A stretch of 64,000 nucleotides of DNA from Begonia masoniana (Eukaryota; Streptophyta; Magnoliopsida; Cucurbitales; Begoniaceae), in the NCBI GenBank assembly GCA_022432975.1, contig CM039510.1:12288301-12352300 (forward strand), in the 5' to 3' direction. Position numbers and translations under genes: made by a program. Positions 10,290-21,946 of the stretch are shown here, piece by piece. Position 1 is the first letter of the stretch. Each line of letters starts with the position of its first letter. The notes beneath the pieces are model-generated. The model worked only from the letters and a program-made list of their open reading frames with translations, was not told the DNA's origin and searched no databases.

Positions 10290-11311
10290 TCAATCTCTAG
10301 GAAGAGCAACATTTTCATCATTGACTGAGACAATTTCTAGAGAATTTGAAAAAGGATCTAGGAAATTTTCTCCTTGAATGGTTTCAGCGGGTTTATCTAA
10401 GGAGAGAGAATCCATTTGCTTTTCCAGAATGACATCTTCTTCCACATTTACTGTGGGTTGAGAAGTCTCATCAAAATTTACATGCATGGATTCCTCTACA
10501 ACTAGTATTCTTTTGTTGAACACCCTATATGTTTTACTTGTTAATGAATATCCAAGGAATATTCCAAGATCCATCTTGGAATCTAATTTTCCCAAATTAT
10601 CCTTGGTGTTGAGAATAAAACATTTACAACCAAAGGCTCTAAAATACTTAACATTAGGAGACTTGCCGTTCCATAGCTCATAGAGGGTTTTCTCTAGAAT
10701 CGGTCTTATGGGGACTCATTTTATTACATAACAAGCTGTGGAAACAGCTTCTGCCCAAAAGTATTTTAGAAGGGAGTTCTTGTTGAGCATGGTCCGAGCT
10801 AGCTCTTGAAGAGACCTATTTTTCCTCTCAACAACTCCATTTTGTTGAGGGGTTCTAGGGGATGAGAAGTTGTGCTCAATTCCATGTTTGAGACACAAGA
10901 GTTCAAATTTTTCATTCTCAAATTCTCCACCGTGATCACTACGAATAGCAACAATGATGAGCTAGTTTTCATTTTGAACTCTCTTCCTAAAACTAGGAAG
11001 GTATTAAAAGTTTCATCTTTTGACTTTAGAAAGAATACCCAAGTGAATCTAGAGAAATCATCTACAATGACAAAGGCATAATATTTGCCTCCTAGACTAG
11101 CAATATTTGAAGGACCGAAAAGGTCCATGTGAAGTAGTTGTAGAGGTTTGGACGATGTGACAGTATTCTTTGGGACAAAAGAGCTTTTGATTTGCTTGCC
11201 CATTTGACAAGCATCACAAACTCTATCCTTGTCAAAGGATAGTTTTGAAAATCCTCTAACTAGATTATTCTTGGAGATCTTATCTAAGGTATCCATTCCT
11301 ACATGCCCTAA
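10290..11311 (-). pseudogene. pol: Copia integrase, broken into frames
   Basis: In protein order: GHVGMDTLDKI (start of the integrase zinc region), the CDACQMGKQ segment, LLHMDLFGPS and FVIVDDFSRFTWVFFLKSKDE of the core, then SSPRTPQQNGVVERKNRSLQE with the catalytic Glu, and GKLDSKMDLGIFLGYS of the C-terminal region. At least three frame changes and one stop separate the blocks, for example around 10900 and 10716. The segment continues the protease/pre-integrase frame that is interrupted at 11312-12696. Confidence 0.88.
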
Positions 11312-12696
11312 TGATATAGCCATAACCTGCAAGAAAATGTTTAGAGTTTAGAGGGGATCGTTAGCTCCTCGGAATGGCAGTAATGGCCAAGAAAAACACA
11401 AACTTGCAAGATCAACTTGAATGACCAAATTTGCTTATATGAAAATAAAATTTTATATGATGTTAGTGGAGTGAGTGAGGTGTGTGATAGTGGAAGGCGT
11501 GGTCTTGATTCGTTGAGAAGAAAAAGATATGCAAAAACTTCAAGAATCGGCCAATAGGTAATGTTTTGAAGCCTTTGACAATAGTTGCTTCCAAGGAAGA
11601 CAACTCGACTCTTGAACACGGTTTGGAGCCACTTCTTGCTGTTTTCCACTCCCAAGGAGATGGGGAAGAAGATGGCTATATAACCCTTGCAAGCTACCAA
11701 GCGAGAAGGGAGTGGTGGTGGTGCAACCCCTCGGTTTGTGCAAACCGAGCAAACCTTGAGGTTTCTTCAAACTCCTTCAACCATGGAAGGGAAATCCATG
11801 CATGCTCCTTAAAATCAGTCCAAAAAACTTACAATCACAAATTACCATGCTTTTATAGACCTATGAATGGCTTGGATGTGATTCAAAAAGTGGTCTTCAA
11901 AATGGTGTAGCCGTTTGATCTTGAAGATAGCTTGGATGGCCGAGATGAGTTTGGTCTTCTTGATCTAATGGTTGAGTAATAACCATGTCATCAATCCTTG
12001 GAACTCTTCTTTGGTGCCTCTCCTAATGCCAAGTAAGCTGAGTCACATGTTGGAGTGGTCCCCCTCTCCTTTTGGAATTTGACCAAGTACAAGTGGTCCC
12101 CCCATTTGGAGTGTGATGTTTCCCTTTTGCAAGCTCCTTCCTTTTACTTAGAAAAATCTAAACAAGAAGCTTCTTTGCCATGTCACCCTTCTATGGCACG
12201 CCTCCTTGAAGTCTTCCATGTGGCCAAGTCATCATTTCATGCTTTGGATGAGGTGGCAATACCATGTATGCTCGATTTGGTGCCTTTAGCGCTTTCTTGG
12301 TGTGGCCGAGCATGTGTTGGGCTTTTGTGCCATTTTTGTACAAGCAATCCAAGCCACCATCTAATCCTAACCACATAATCTAACCCTAGCATTCATCTAA
12401 TGCATGCATGCAACTATATGGCTAATGTTTGCCAAAATTACATAAAGGCTAGAGTTTGCCAACAAAATACAAAGTATAAAAAAAACATGGTTACATTAAT
12501 TTGTCCTTTAGGTAGACAAATTCCCTCTTGATTTTCATCCATGCTTTCCATGCAAGGTGGAGCCTTATGCTTAAGCTTCCACTCCAATCCTTCAAAGAAG
12601 TCTTTACCTAAAAAAGAAATAAAATTGTACGTAATTAAATTAGGTGAAGTTTTGGCCTTGCTTTTGGATTGAGTGAGTGGGCCTCAGGGCACATCA
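11312..12696. mobile_element. 1.4-kb TG..CA insertion in copia pre-integrase, probable solo LTR
   Basis: Ends TGATATAGCC and GGGCACATCA; CCTAA is duplicated at 11307-11311 and 12697-12701. Removing 1385 bp and one CCTAA rejoins the copia motif WHRRLG to HVGM in frame, which confirms the boundaries. The TG..CA ends and 5-bp duplication point to an LTR. No primer site, purine tract or convincing gene is inside; open frames at 11566-11910 and 12055-12378 have no recognisable domain. Its 12400-12540 part is similar to 22680-22800. Confidence 0.75.
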
Positions 12697-13118
12697 CCTA
12701 ACCTTCTATGCCAAGACCAACTATCACCAGAGGATTTCACAGCAAAATACTTTTCATTCACACAATCAACATCATCTAAGTTAATAATATATACATTCTC
12801 TTTCCTATAACCTGTGAATAATATCTTGCTATTCAGACTATCTTTAATCACATAAGCATCAGATTTAAATATTACTTTATATCCCTTATCACATAGTTGA
12901 CTGATGCTGAGCAAGTTGTGTTTCAGCCCTTCAACTAATAATACATTTTCTATAATCGGATTGGTAGGATTACCTATGTTGCCGATGCCAACGATTTTGC
13001 CCTTTTGGTTTCCTCCAAAAGTCACATTTTCTTTCTTTTTATTAACAACAGCAAATTTTGAGGAGTCTCCCGTCATATGCTTTGAGCAGCCGTTATTAAA
13101 GTACCATTGATTCTTCAT
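12697..13118 (-). pseudogene. pol: Copia protease and pre-integrase segment
   Basis: The frame opens MKNQWYFNNGCSKHMTGDSS. The copia protease motif is normally DSGCS-HMTG; here the Asp-Ser pair reads Asn-Asn, so the catalytic Asp is lost. The region goes on through GKIVGIGNIG, VLLVEGLKHNLLSISQLCDKG (typical copia) and ends at WSWHRRLG, where the 11312-12696 element entered. Confidence 0.88.
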
Positions 13119-13147
13119 GGTAGAGCTCTCATCCTACAAGAGAAAAA

Positions 13148-14703
13148 TCAAGTAGTCTTCTTAGGTACCCAAATCTTTTGGGTCATTGTGTTAGATTTAG
13201 TTCCTTTTGGAACCCATTTTAGTTTACCACTAGATTTAACATTGTTAACTTTTAAAGGACATACAAATGACTTATGCCCTACTCCATTACATGTGTGACA
13301 GATAGTTGGTTTAACAAAGAAGTTTTTGTATATTTTCTTTCTGCTAAGGCCTTTATATCCTAAACCGGCTTTGTCAAATGTTACCATTTGGCTACCTAAC
13401 AGCATGTTTAAATTCTTACTACCATTAGTGAACTTAAGCACAATGTCATTTAAATTCTTATTTCTAATCATAAGATTACTAATTTCCTTTTCATGTAAGC
13501 TGATTTCCTTCACATGCTTTTCATCCAATTTAGTATTGTCCTTTTTCAATAAATTGTATTTAGACTTAAGCATGCCATATTGTTTAATTAAATCATTGAA
13601 GGCATCAGTTAGATCACCATTCTCATCAACTTCACTATCGCTAGAAGAATGACTAACCTCATCCTCCTTGGCCATGAAGCACAGATTTGCAACTTCCTCA
13701 TCTTTGGACGATGTGTCGCTCTCACTATCATCCCATATTGCCTTCATAGCCCTCTTTTTGAATCTCTTGGGATTCTTCTTAGCTTGTGGACACTCGGCCT
13801 TGATGTGTCCAGGCTTTTCACATTCGTAGCAGGTGATTTCTTTCTCTTTTTGAGGCTTTTCTCTCTTTGAGAATTTTCTCCCATGCATCCTTTTTCGTTG
13901 GAGGAATTTGCTGAACCTCTTTGTGATGAGAGCTATATCCTCATCATCATCTTCTTCCTCAGATTCTTCTTGTTTGTTTGAAGAAGCTTTGAGTGCAATG
14001 TCCTTTCTTTTAGAGATCTCCATGTCCTTGAGATCCTCCTTCTCATTAGCTTTCATGGTGATCTCATGTGTTATGCGAGAGCCAATGAGTTCTTCAAGCT
14101 TGAGGACCTTGATGTCCTTTCCTTCTTGTATGGCTGTCACCTTAGGTTGCCATGCTCTTGGAAGACATCTAAGAATTTTTCTTACCAATTCTTCATTGGC
14201 ATATGTTCTACCAAGCACTTTCAAACCATTAGTAATATTAGTAAAACGTGTAAACATAGAGTTAATGGTTTCATCTTTTTCCATAGAGAATAGTTCATAC
14301 TCATGAACTAACATACTCAACTTATTCTCTTTTACTTGATTAGTTCCTTCATGAGTTATCTCAAGTAATCTCCATATCTCATATGCACTATCATAATCTT
14401 GTACCCTATGGAATTCATCTCTATTTAAAGCACAATACAAGGTGTTTATAGCTTTGGCATTTAAACTTCAATTACGTTTATCAGAATCATTTAATTTGTT
14501 TGCCAGCTTTGGTATACTTACACCATTTTTGGTTTTCATAGCTCTAAAAGGACCATTTTAAATGACACTCCATAGTTCATAGTCCATTGCTTGAATAAAA
14601 ATTCTCATCCTAGCTTTCCAATATACATAGTCATTACCATCGAAAAAATAGGGATCTAGAAATAGATTGTCCCTCTACGTGTATGGTGTTTGTGTTGAAT
14701 GTC
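13148..14703 (-). pseudogene. gag: Copia gag (UBN2 type) with one zinc knuckle
   Basis: The N-terminal part, readable from about 14700, contains FDGNDYVYWKARMRIFIQA typical of plant copia gag, with two stop codons before the 430-residue open part (14440 to 13148). That part carries YANEELVRKILRCLPRAWQPK and LEELIGSRITHE, a basic linker and a CCHC knuckle CYECEKPGHIKAECP (C-X2-C-X4-H-X4-C). Gag forms the particle and the knuckle binds RNA. A second Cys-rich stretch TICHTCNGVGHKSFVCP follows. The stops make the protein incomplete. Confidence 0.88.
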
Positions 14704-14756
14704 ATTTCTAGATATGCAACTATTCTTTTAATCAATATTAGACAAATATTAACCTC

Positions 14757-14768
14757 GCTCTGATACCA
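14757..14768 (-). promoter_or_regulatory. Primer binding site of the copia element
   Basis: GCTCTGATACCA on the plus strand, TGGTATCAGAGC in element sense, two bases from the LTR end at 14771. Confidence 0.9.
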
Positions 14769-15249
14769 ATTGTAGGACTGTTATTGTCTAAGAGAGGGGT
14801 GAATTAGATTTTTCTCTTCTAATTGAGTTTACTTAATACAATATAGATTACTTAAAATATTGTTTACTGATTCAAAATAAACAGAGGGAGAGAGAGAAAA
14901 ATAACACCGTGATTTTTACGTGGTTCGGCCAATCTTGCCTACGTCCACGCTTCAAGGATTGCCCCTTGAAGATTCACTACTTCTCTTCTACGAGAAATCT
15001 TGATTGGATTTCACGGGCGCCAATCAACTGCCTTTTACACTTCGATTAAACTTCACGGGCATCAATCGCTGCCTTTACACTTTCTAGATTGTTGAATAGT
15101 ATAGAGGACAAAAACTACACTATCTCAAAACAGAATCTCAAGTTTAGGTGTAGAGAGATATAGAGAGTTGCAAAGTTTTATAGACTTAAACTCGTGAGAG
15201 TAGAAGGAAAATTTTTCAAATCAGCAAAAAGTTTGTCTCGAGCTCCTTT

Positions 15250-18039
15250 TGTAACGACACCAACCCCGTAGGGCCATCACAGGACTTGACTTTACATTGA
15301 CATAACCTTAACCTAAGCCCTCGTATTTTCGCATAAAATTTTTCATTTTTACTTAACACTTTAAAAGAAAACGGACTTAGACAATTGACACACCTCTAAC
15401 AATCTTTAGGGTCTAACTTTGACTTAGACATTTTGAGCATAAAACATTTTGACTTTTAAAACATTTAAACTAGGCTAAAACCATAATGACTTAAAACAAT
15501 TAACAATTCAAGTAAAATCAATTAAAACAGGGAGGGCAAAAGCCCAAAACCTTGACAAAAGGGAAGGGCGATCGATCATCAAAACACGACACTAATATAA
15601 CCTATACTTTCGGGAAGAACTCAAGAAAACGAACCGCGTGGATCGCTCTAAAAATCAAGCGTATCCTTACCTGTTTTAAAATAACCAAACAATTCCAGTA
15701 TATTTCTAAAATTAAGACTTCACATTCTAAACGTTCTACTTCCACTACATTTACATCAAAACTCAACACATACCCTTAACATTAAATCATCCAAAAATCA
15801 TTCCCCAACCTTTTTAAATACAAAATCCTCAAAACCTTGGAAATCCCGACTTAAAATCATACCCGATCACGTGTTTAAAATTCATGAAAACAGACTGCAT
15901 GGATCGCTCTAAAAACCGAGCATATCCTTACAAATTTAAAAACATCCAAACAATCTAGTATATTCTCCAAAATAAAGACTTCACATTTTAGACATTCTAC
16001 TACCACATCATACACATCAAAAACTCTACTTTCATACGTTTTTCTATCAAAACCGATCGATCCACATACGTAACATTTTCATACTTTCATCCATCACATT
16101 TCTATACACATACACAAAACTTCCAAATCATTCCCAAACAAAATAGACTACTAACTCATACCAACCATGGTCGGAATTGCCCTAACAATGTTGCCGGGTT
16201 GCCGCCATGGTCATACTCCTCCAACCGCATCAGTAATCCTAACATGCTCGTGAAACTCACCGTACCTGTTCTTCTTCACCTACATCACAGAACTCAAACT
16301 ATAAGCCTAATGCTTAGCAAGTAGTGACATTATGCATTTAAAACATTTTGCTTAACACATGCAGTTTCTACAGTTTCATCGTACATAATCGTTTCGTTTC
16401 AATTTATATCGTTTCCATCATACATAATCATTTTGTTTCCATCGTACATACATGTAATCCTCTACCAATGGAGGGCGGATTAGTTTCTCCATCTCTAGAC
16501 GTTCCACAACTTCATCTGAAGGTGAACCACTTCCCTCAGACGTTCTGTATTTTCTGGACGTTCCACACTTTACATCTGAAGGGTGAACCACTTCCCTCAG
16601 ACACTATACATTTTCGTTTTACATCGTTGTCATTTCTACGTTCAAATCTTGAAAACATATGCTAAAACATTTTCGTACTTTTTCTAAAACATGATGCATA
16701 GACTAAACATACATAAAACATGCAAGCATACCTAACGTTCTGTGATGTAGGCCAAAAGGGCAACACGTAAACATACACTACTTACTCGGTGTCCTTAGCA
16801 ATTTGTCTCTATCTGAAATCTTAACCGTGGAACCTGAAAAACCTAAATATCAAAACATTGCATTAGAACTCGCTCGGCTTAACTAAACTCTCATTTTCGT
16901 GAAAACATCTCAAACTATTATTTCTAGCCTAATCTAACTAAAACCTAACTAAATGGGCCACTGTTTTGGGTTCGGTAAAAACCGACCCAAAACTTCGAAC
17001 GCGCGTAACTTTTGCGTCGGTTATCGGAATCGAACGATTCCAGCGGCCACGTACTCCTCTAATAACCTATTTTAACCTGCCAAAAGGAATTTCAAAACAA
17101 ACGAACACAGCTATGTCAAATCAGGCAAAACCCAAATGCCCTAACCCGGGAAATTTCCCCATTTAGATTTTTCCATCAATTCTCACCCAATAATACCTCA
17201 CTAATCTATCATATTCTAACCTATTAATCATAGTTTAACACAAATTAGGGCTTCCAAATTCAGAAACCCGAAATGCACAGCACACACCTCACGGTTTCAC
17301 TCTGAAAACAGGGTACTCCAGCCCTCCGTGGATCGCCCCTCACACACCCCTAAATCCTCCTAATTTTCAGTCACAAAACCGCCAAGAAAACAACCCAACC
17401 CGCAGGCCACTCCATGGCCGAGCAACAGAGAGAAAACAGGGAGGGGGAGCTACCTGTTTTCGGTCAGGTCAGGCGCGGAAAAAGCCAAATCGAGCACTGG
17501 CTTCAGCTCGTCGGCGTCTGCACGTCTGAACGGTGGTCGGAGCCGTGGTCGCCGTCGGAGGGATGTCGCCGCTCGGCTCTCTCTCTATCGTCGGGAGCTC
17601 GGTAGCAAAATGGCTTCTTCGTGAAGCCATTCTGTTTTAAATAAAAAAATTATAATTTTACTTACCAAATTACTTAAATGCCCTTCCCTCAATTCTATGC
17701 CTAATTCTTTAATTAGTCTATCCGATTCGGTTTCTCTACAATTTCCTTATTTCTCCAAATATTCCAATTTAATCTTAGAGTTCTAACAAAACTCATCGTT
17801 CACAAAACGGACTTATTTTGCTATTTTTACGAATTAACATATTAAAAGGCTAAAATGGGAACTCTAGCATTACTCTTTCGATTTGGATTTCTAAAATTTC
17901 ACTTATTCCTCTAAAAATTCCCATAAATTCCTAGGGCTCTAAAGAAACATCCCGCTCAAGAAAATACTTTAATTTGCTATTTTATAAAAATAACCTAAGA
18001 AATTAGAAAATCCTAAGATCTGAAAACCCGGGCGTTACA
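15250..18039 (-). mobile_element. Family A solo LTR (minus) in the copia LTR
   Basis: Plus-strand ends TGTAACGACACC and CCGGGCGTTACA; flanks CCTTT (15245-15249) and CCTAT (18040-18044) are a target duplication with one mismatch. It shares with the other family A LTRs the AATGGCTTC...GAAGCCATT stem (17609-17636), the AACTTTTGCGTCGGTTATCG stretch (17008) and the acceptor arm CCTACATCACAGAAC (16279-16293), complementary to GTTCTGTGATGTAGG (16737-16751). The donor reads CGAGTAAGT and is likely dead. No internal domain is present, and there is no minisatellite in this copy. Confidence 0.85.
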
Positions 18040-18050
18040 CCTATTCTTCC

Positions 18051-18057
18051 TTTTATA
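18051..18057 (-). promoter_or_regulatory. TATA box of the copia LTR
   Basis: Sense strand CAGTATAAAAGGAAG. The family A solo LTR begins only about 11 bp downstream in sense, so it separates the TATA box from the expected start site and silences this promoter as such. Confidence 0.65.
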
Positions 18058-18194
18058 CTGGTGTCTGTAATCCGCTTCTCATTCAGAAGGCTCCTTGTTT
18101 TTGTACTAAAAATATGACCGTTGTGAAGAAATATAGCCGTTGGAGTATGCTTTGGTCAACATTTAATTCGGCGATCTTTAATAGTCTGGTCGTT

Positions 18195-18425
18195 AAGACT
18201 CCGGACGTTCTCCCTTTGGACAAATGGGTTTGGACGAATGCTCGTCGGACTAATGCTTCGCATGAATTCGTTGTTCTGTCTTTGAACACTTTTGTTGTAC
18301 ATTATGGATGTTTGCTCGTTGGACGAATACTTTGGACGATTATTCGTTGGACGAGTAACTTTGGACGAATAAGTTGTTCTCCGTTTGGACGAATTTGTTT
18401 GTCTTTCCATGTGGACGAATGACTA
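18195..18425 (-). repeat. Cluster of TTGGACGAAT motifs in copia U3
   Basis: About eight copies of TTGGACGAAT or near variants (18229, 18319, 18332, 18350, 18361, 18383, 18411 and others), irregularly spaced, upstream of the TATA box in element sense. This fits an enhancer-like repeat of an LTR promoter; no binding factor is recognised. Confidence 0.6.
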
Positions 18426-18624
18426 ATAACACTTGACCAAAAACGTCAGAAACGTAATACCCTTTTCAAACGGCATTTCCAGATAAATGCAATAAACATA
18501 GTAATCCAATTATTCAGTTTATATATTTCATATTAATCACAATCATCAAAAACATAGTTAGACTTAAATACTATTTAAGTCAACAATTATAAAGTGTTGA
18601 CCTCTGGCTTGAAATGTCGACACT

Positions 18625-19003
18625 TTCATGACCATTATTTTGGGAAAATATTTTTTTACAATCGTTTATAATGTTCTGGATTGAGTCCCTAGTCCCGGTA
18701 TAGGACCCATCCATGTTTTCCCATAGAGATGAATATGATATTTATAACTTTGATTTTGTTTTAGCCTCAGATGAATTTGTGAACTATGAGCCAGTATCTG
18801 AGGAAGTTGCTCCCATGTGTAGGAAGAGTAGTTCACATTAAGGTATGAGTTTTATACTTTTTGCTTGGTATTGCATGATTTTTACGAAAATCTGACAGTG
18901 CCTAGTCGCCAGCACATCAACATTTTACGTATATGTATAATTGGTTTTACACATTTACCATTGTTGCATGGTATTTTATTTTGATATGATATATATATTG
19001 CAG
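18625..19003. other. Non-coding stretch, possible exon remnant near 18770
   Basis: A TTTTGTTTTAG|CC acceptor-like site near 18760 is followed by 24 open codons (SDEFVNYEPVSEEVAP...SSSH) and a stop, then AAG|GTATGAG resembling a donor. I do not recognise the peptide. Otherwise nothing. Confidence 0.25.
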
Positions 19004-19166
19004 GATAAATCCATTTGATACTTTGGACGGTTTCAGTGTCAAAGTATCACGAGGTCATCCGAGTACACCTTCTACTCGAATGTCACTCACCGAGGCTTAC
19101 CTTGAAGAGAAATGTGTCAATAAGCGCCTCCAAGTAACCACGGACTTGGAAGGGAATGAATGTTAA
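19004..19166 (+). pseudogene. Unrecognised exon-like fragment
   Basis: A T-rich stretch ending TATATTGCAG precedes a 54-codon open frame (from 19005, INPFDTLDGF...RLQVTTDLEGNEC, stop 19164-19166). It could be the last exon of a captured or decayed gene, joined to the 18770 exon. No domain is recognised. Part of it (19076-19109) is duplicated at 19173-19206, after the stop. Confidence 0.25.
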
Positions 19167-19206
19167 CTCCATTCGAATGTCACTCACCGAGGCTTATCTT
19201 GAAGAG
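19076..19206 (+). repeat. 34-bp direct repeat, 97 bp apart
   Basis: TCGAATGTCACTCACCGAGG and the following GCTTACCTTGAAGAG at 19076-19109 recur at 19173-19206 with a single change. This looks like a local duplication within the exon-like fragment. Confidence 0.85.
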
Positions 19207-19551
19207 CCGATTGCTCCTTTGGTTTGAGAGAGAAATCCACTTTGTATTAATCAAAAACTAAATGTTACAAATGTAGAAAATGAAGCTTAAATATGTCCTA
19301 AGGTGGCTAGGGTTTGCCACAAAAAATGAAGCTAGCCATTGGAGGTATGCCACAGTCGCGCCTGGGGTGAGTGAGGAAGCTTCAACCATCCTATATGGAC
19401 GTCCTTGCATTAACCATTGCCTTGCAACCAAGCTGGAATAGGGCTGAGCTGGAGGAATTCAAAAATGGAAGAAAGATCTAGATAAGCTCAACCATCGTAA
19501 GGTTGAGCGCTCATCCGTATGCTCTGATTTGTGGCCGCGTCACTGGACAAG
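19207..19551. other. Unrecognised sequence before the family B solo LTR
   Basis: No gene or element ends are recognised. The phrase GGTGGCTAGGGTTTGCCACA and other words recall the non-coding style of the 11312-12696 element. Confidence 0.3.
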
Positions 19552-21602
19552 TGTAACGCCCCGAGTTTTCAGAACTGGTTCGCTACTCATGACATAGAAC
19601 AGGACTAAGAAATTTTAAGGAAAATTTTTTAAATTTCACTCAACGATAAAATTAAATCTTTAAATCTTCAAACTTGCAGCGGAAAACTTTTTCTATAAAC
19701 AACATTTATAAAATAGACAAAATATTAAAACGTTTGACTGAGAGAAACAAAATTCAAAGCACATCTACCGCTGAATGGTACCAACGATAGAAGTGGATAC
19801 AACGATATCCACCGCTAACTAGTACCAGCGGAAGAAACAGAAACAAAAGACATCTTCTGCTGCCATCATCCACCGCTTGCGTCAGCCGAACGATACGTCG
19901 ATTTTCACGTATCTTCTGCTCACATCTGCCGATGACGTGTTGGCTACTCTCATCTACCGATCACAAAACGACAAAACTCTCTACTCACATCTACCGATCA
20001 CAAAACGACAAAACTCCCTACTCACATCTACCGATAGACAACGTCCACCGGTGGACTACATCCACCGATAAACAAAATACTTGACATCCACCGGTGGACT
20101 ACATCCACCGATAGACAAAATACTTGATATCCACCGGTGGACTACATCCACCGATAGACAAAATACTCAATATCCACCGATGGACATCATCCACCAATGG
20201 TTGAACTTGCAAATTTTTACTGAAAACATTCAAACTATCTGACCCTAAGAAACTTCTGAAATCCGTCAAATAACAATTTGAAACCAACATTGTATCACTA
20301 TCCAATAAAAATCCCAAATTTAGCAATCCATAACAAAACCAAATCAGGTCTTCATATCAGGAAAAGAACTCAAAACATTCCAAAATCTTCAACTATTACT
20401 ATCACCAAAATCCTCTGCACTCCTCAACAGAACATCTGAAAAGTTAGACTCCACATACAGACAATAGTTAAACCGCCTCATCAGAGTACCAGACTGCGGC
20501 ATAGACGTGCTCCTTCAACTTCATCTATTCTTCAGTGCACTCAGAAAATTCACCTGTTGCAACCTCAGCACCTACATCACAAAACTCATCTATTAACCTA
20601 ATGCTAAGTAAGTAAAGAAATAATGAAATGAAATACTGAAACATAAATCCTAGACATGCAATTTCTACTTACACACCTCAGTTGCATATGCGTTCTTTCT
20701 CTGAACTGATCCCTCGGTTCCATTGGGAGTTGGATCAATTCTCCCAAAGTCATACATCCTCTCTCTTGATTAAGGGGCGGATTAGTTCCCTTAACAACTG
20801 ATCTAATCCCCCTATTCCGTTGGGAAGTGGATCAATTTTCCCAAAGTCATACATCCTCTCTCTTGATTAAAGGGCGGATTAGTTCCCTTAACAACTGTTC
20901 TGTTTCAATCGGTTCATTCCTCCCCATGCCATTATGCATTTAAATTCATTTTCGTATACTTTTAAAACATGATACATGACAAACTGAAAACATACAGACC
21001 ATACATAATCCTACTGTTTTGTGATGCAAGCCCGAAGGCACACACATACTCTACTTACCTGGTCTCCTGAAAAGCTTGGTTGAAATCTACCTCGTTAGTT
21101 TGCTCAAACCTAAAACCATAAACCGAGCATTAATTGAACCTTCATTAAACTTCATTCTATCCATCCAGAAATCTAAGGAAACTAATTTGGGAGCTCAGTT
21201 CATTAACCATTCCCGATTCATCTCAAACCCAAACTAACCCTCACTTACAGCATTCATAAAACCTCATTTATAATCCCTCTCTACCATCGATAGCTACAAT
21301 GTAGCAAGAAATCGAAGTAGAACTCACCTAGTTTGGAGAAGAATCGAGTAAGAGAATTACCTAGAGAGCTCTACTGCTAAGCTGAAAGCCAAAAGAGGAA
21401 GAATAGAAAAATAGTGGCGGCTACAGTACATAAATCATAAAACCTCTTTCCTTAAATAGGTTATTACTATTAAATCCTCAATTACAATTCTGCCCTTATT
21501 TAGTCACTCATTAACCTAATCACTAGTTTCTCCCAAATTCATCCCTAAAATGCACATTATAAATTGGTAGAATAATTTGATTCAATGGAACCGGGTGTTA
21601 CA
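19552..21602 (-). mobile_element. Family B solo LTR (minus)
   Basis: Plus-strand ends TGTAACGCCCCGAG and CCGGGTGTTACA, flanked by perfect ACAAG duplications (19547-19551 and 21603-21607). It contains short CATCYRCCGATNG repeats (19765-20200), the AAGGGCGGATTAGTTCCCTT stretch near 20870, a candidate intron (20572-21058) and a TATA-like TATTTAAGG in sense at about 21455. The length of 2051 bp matches the LTRs of the 53264-62091 element. It presumably formed by LTR-LTR recombination. Confidence 0.92.
20572..21058 (-). other. Candidate LTR intron of the 19552-21602 copy
   Basis: Sense donor CCAG|GTAAGTAGAG at 21058 and acceptor TTTTGTGATGTAG|GTG ending at 20572. The acceptor arm (20571-20585) pairs with the donor-side arm near 21016-21030, with mismatches at its outer end (GATGCAAG). 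Confidence 0.45.
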
Positions 21603-21607
21603 ACAAG

Positions 21608-21782
21608 TCAATGATACAAGTGCGCGCCACTCAGCAGTTCCCGTACAGTCCGCGCGTGGGCTCCTCAGCATCTCCCATACATGTCGCATCAGTGATCCTT
21701 GCACGCTACTCAGTACTCTCTCATACATGCCAGGTCTCCTTCGTGTGCTGTTGCCGATAGCGCGCGCGCCATCTAGTTCTTC
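21608..21782. other. Unrecognised spacer
   Basis: GC-rich, with a GATAGCGCGCGCGCC stretch near 21756. No element end or gene seen. Confidence 0.3.
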
Positions 21783-21868
21783 TGTAACGACCCCTTTTCC
21801 CAGCAAGATATTGTCCGCTCTGGCGATTGGGCCGTAGTTCAATATCCTCCCCTCACGGCTTTGTTTGG

Positions 21869-21946
21869 CGAGGACTTCTTAGTCGGTCACCCAACCTAGT
21901 ACTACTCTCGCCGAAGCACTTTTAACTTCGGAGTTCTTATGGGATC
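21869..21946 (-). ncRNA. 5S rRNA-like segment in the left Cassandra LTR
   Basis: Minus strand reads GATCCCATAAGAACTCCGAA, then GTTAAAAGTGCTTCGGCGAG, AGTAGTACTAGG, TTGGGTGACC. This is plant 5S rRNA with scattered changes: GGTTGGGTGACC instead of the usual GGATGGGTGACC in the internal element/C-box region. It is a retrotransposon part, not a 5S gene. Confidence 0.85.

Larger units (their letters stand above)
9498..18590 (-). mobile_element. Degenerate Ty1/copia retrotransposon with nested insertions (3' part missing)
   Basis: On the minus strand the order is 5' LTR (about 18590 to 14771), primer binding site, gag, protease, GAG-pre-integrase/integrase, then RT, which is cut at 9498 by the family A element. 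This protease-integrase-RT order defines Ty1/copia. RNase H, the 3' LTR and the rest of RT would lie upstream of the window. Three nested insertions split it: <1-9497, 11312-12696 and 15250-18039. Gag and motif style recall Sirevirus-like elements, but the lineage is not settled. The upper boundary near 18590 is a guess from a TG..CA pattern. Confidence 0.85.
14771..18590 (-). repeat. Copia 5' LTR, split by a family A solo LTR
   Basis: In element sense it ends ...CCTACA at 14771, right at the primer binding site. It runs to 15249, is interrupted by 15250-18039, and resumes at 18045 to about 18590 (sense start TGTTGACTTAAATAG is the best candidate), giving roughly 1 kb. No second copy exists in the window to confirm the outer end. 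Confidence 0.6.

Noticed and set aside
11566..12378. Frames of 107-119 residues in the 11312-12696 element
   Set aside because: No recognisable domain, both strands open by chance, inside a probable LTR.
13908..14306. Plus-strand frame of 132 residues
   Set aside because: Antisense shadow of copia gag.
21869..21946. Genuine 5S rRNA gene
   Set aside because: Only part of 5S is present, diverged, and it sits in both LTRs of a Cassandra-type element.
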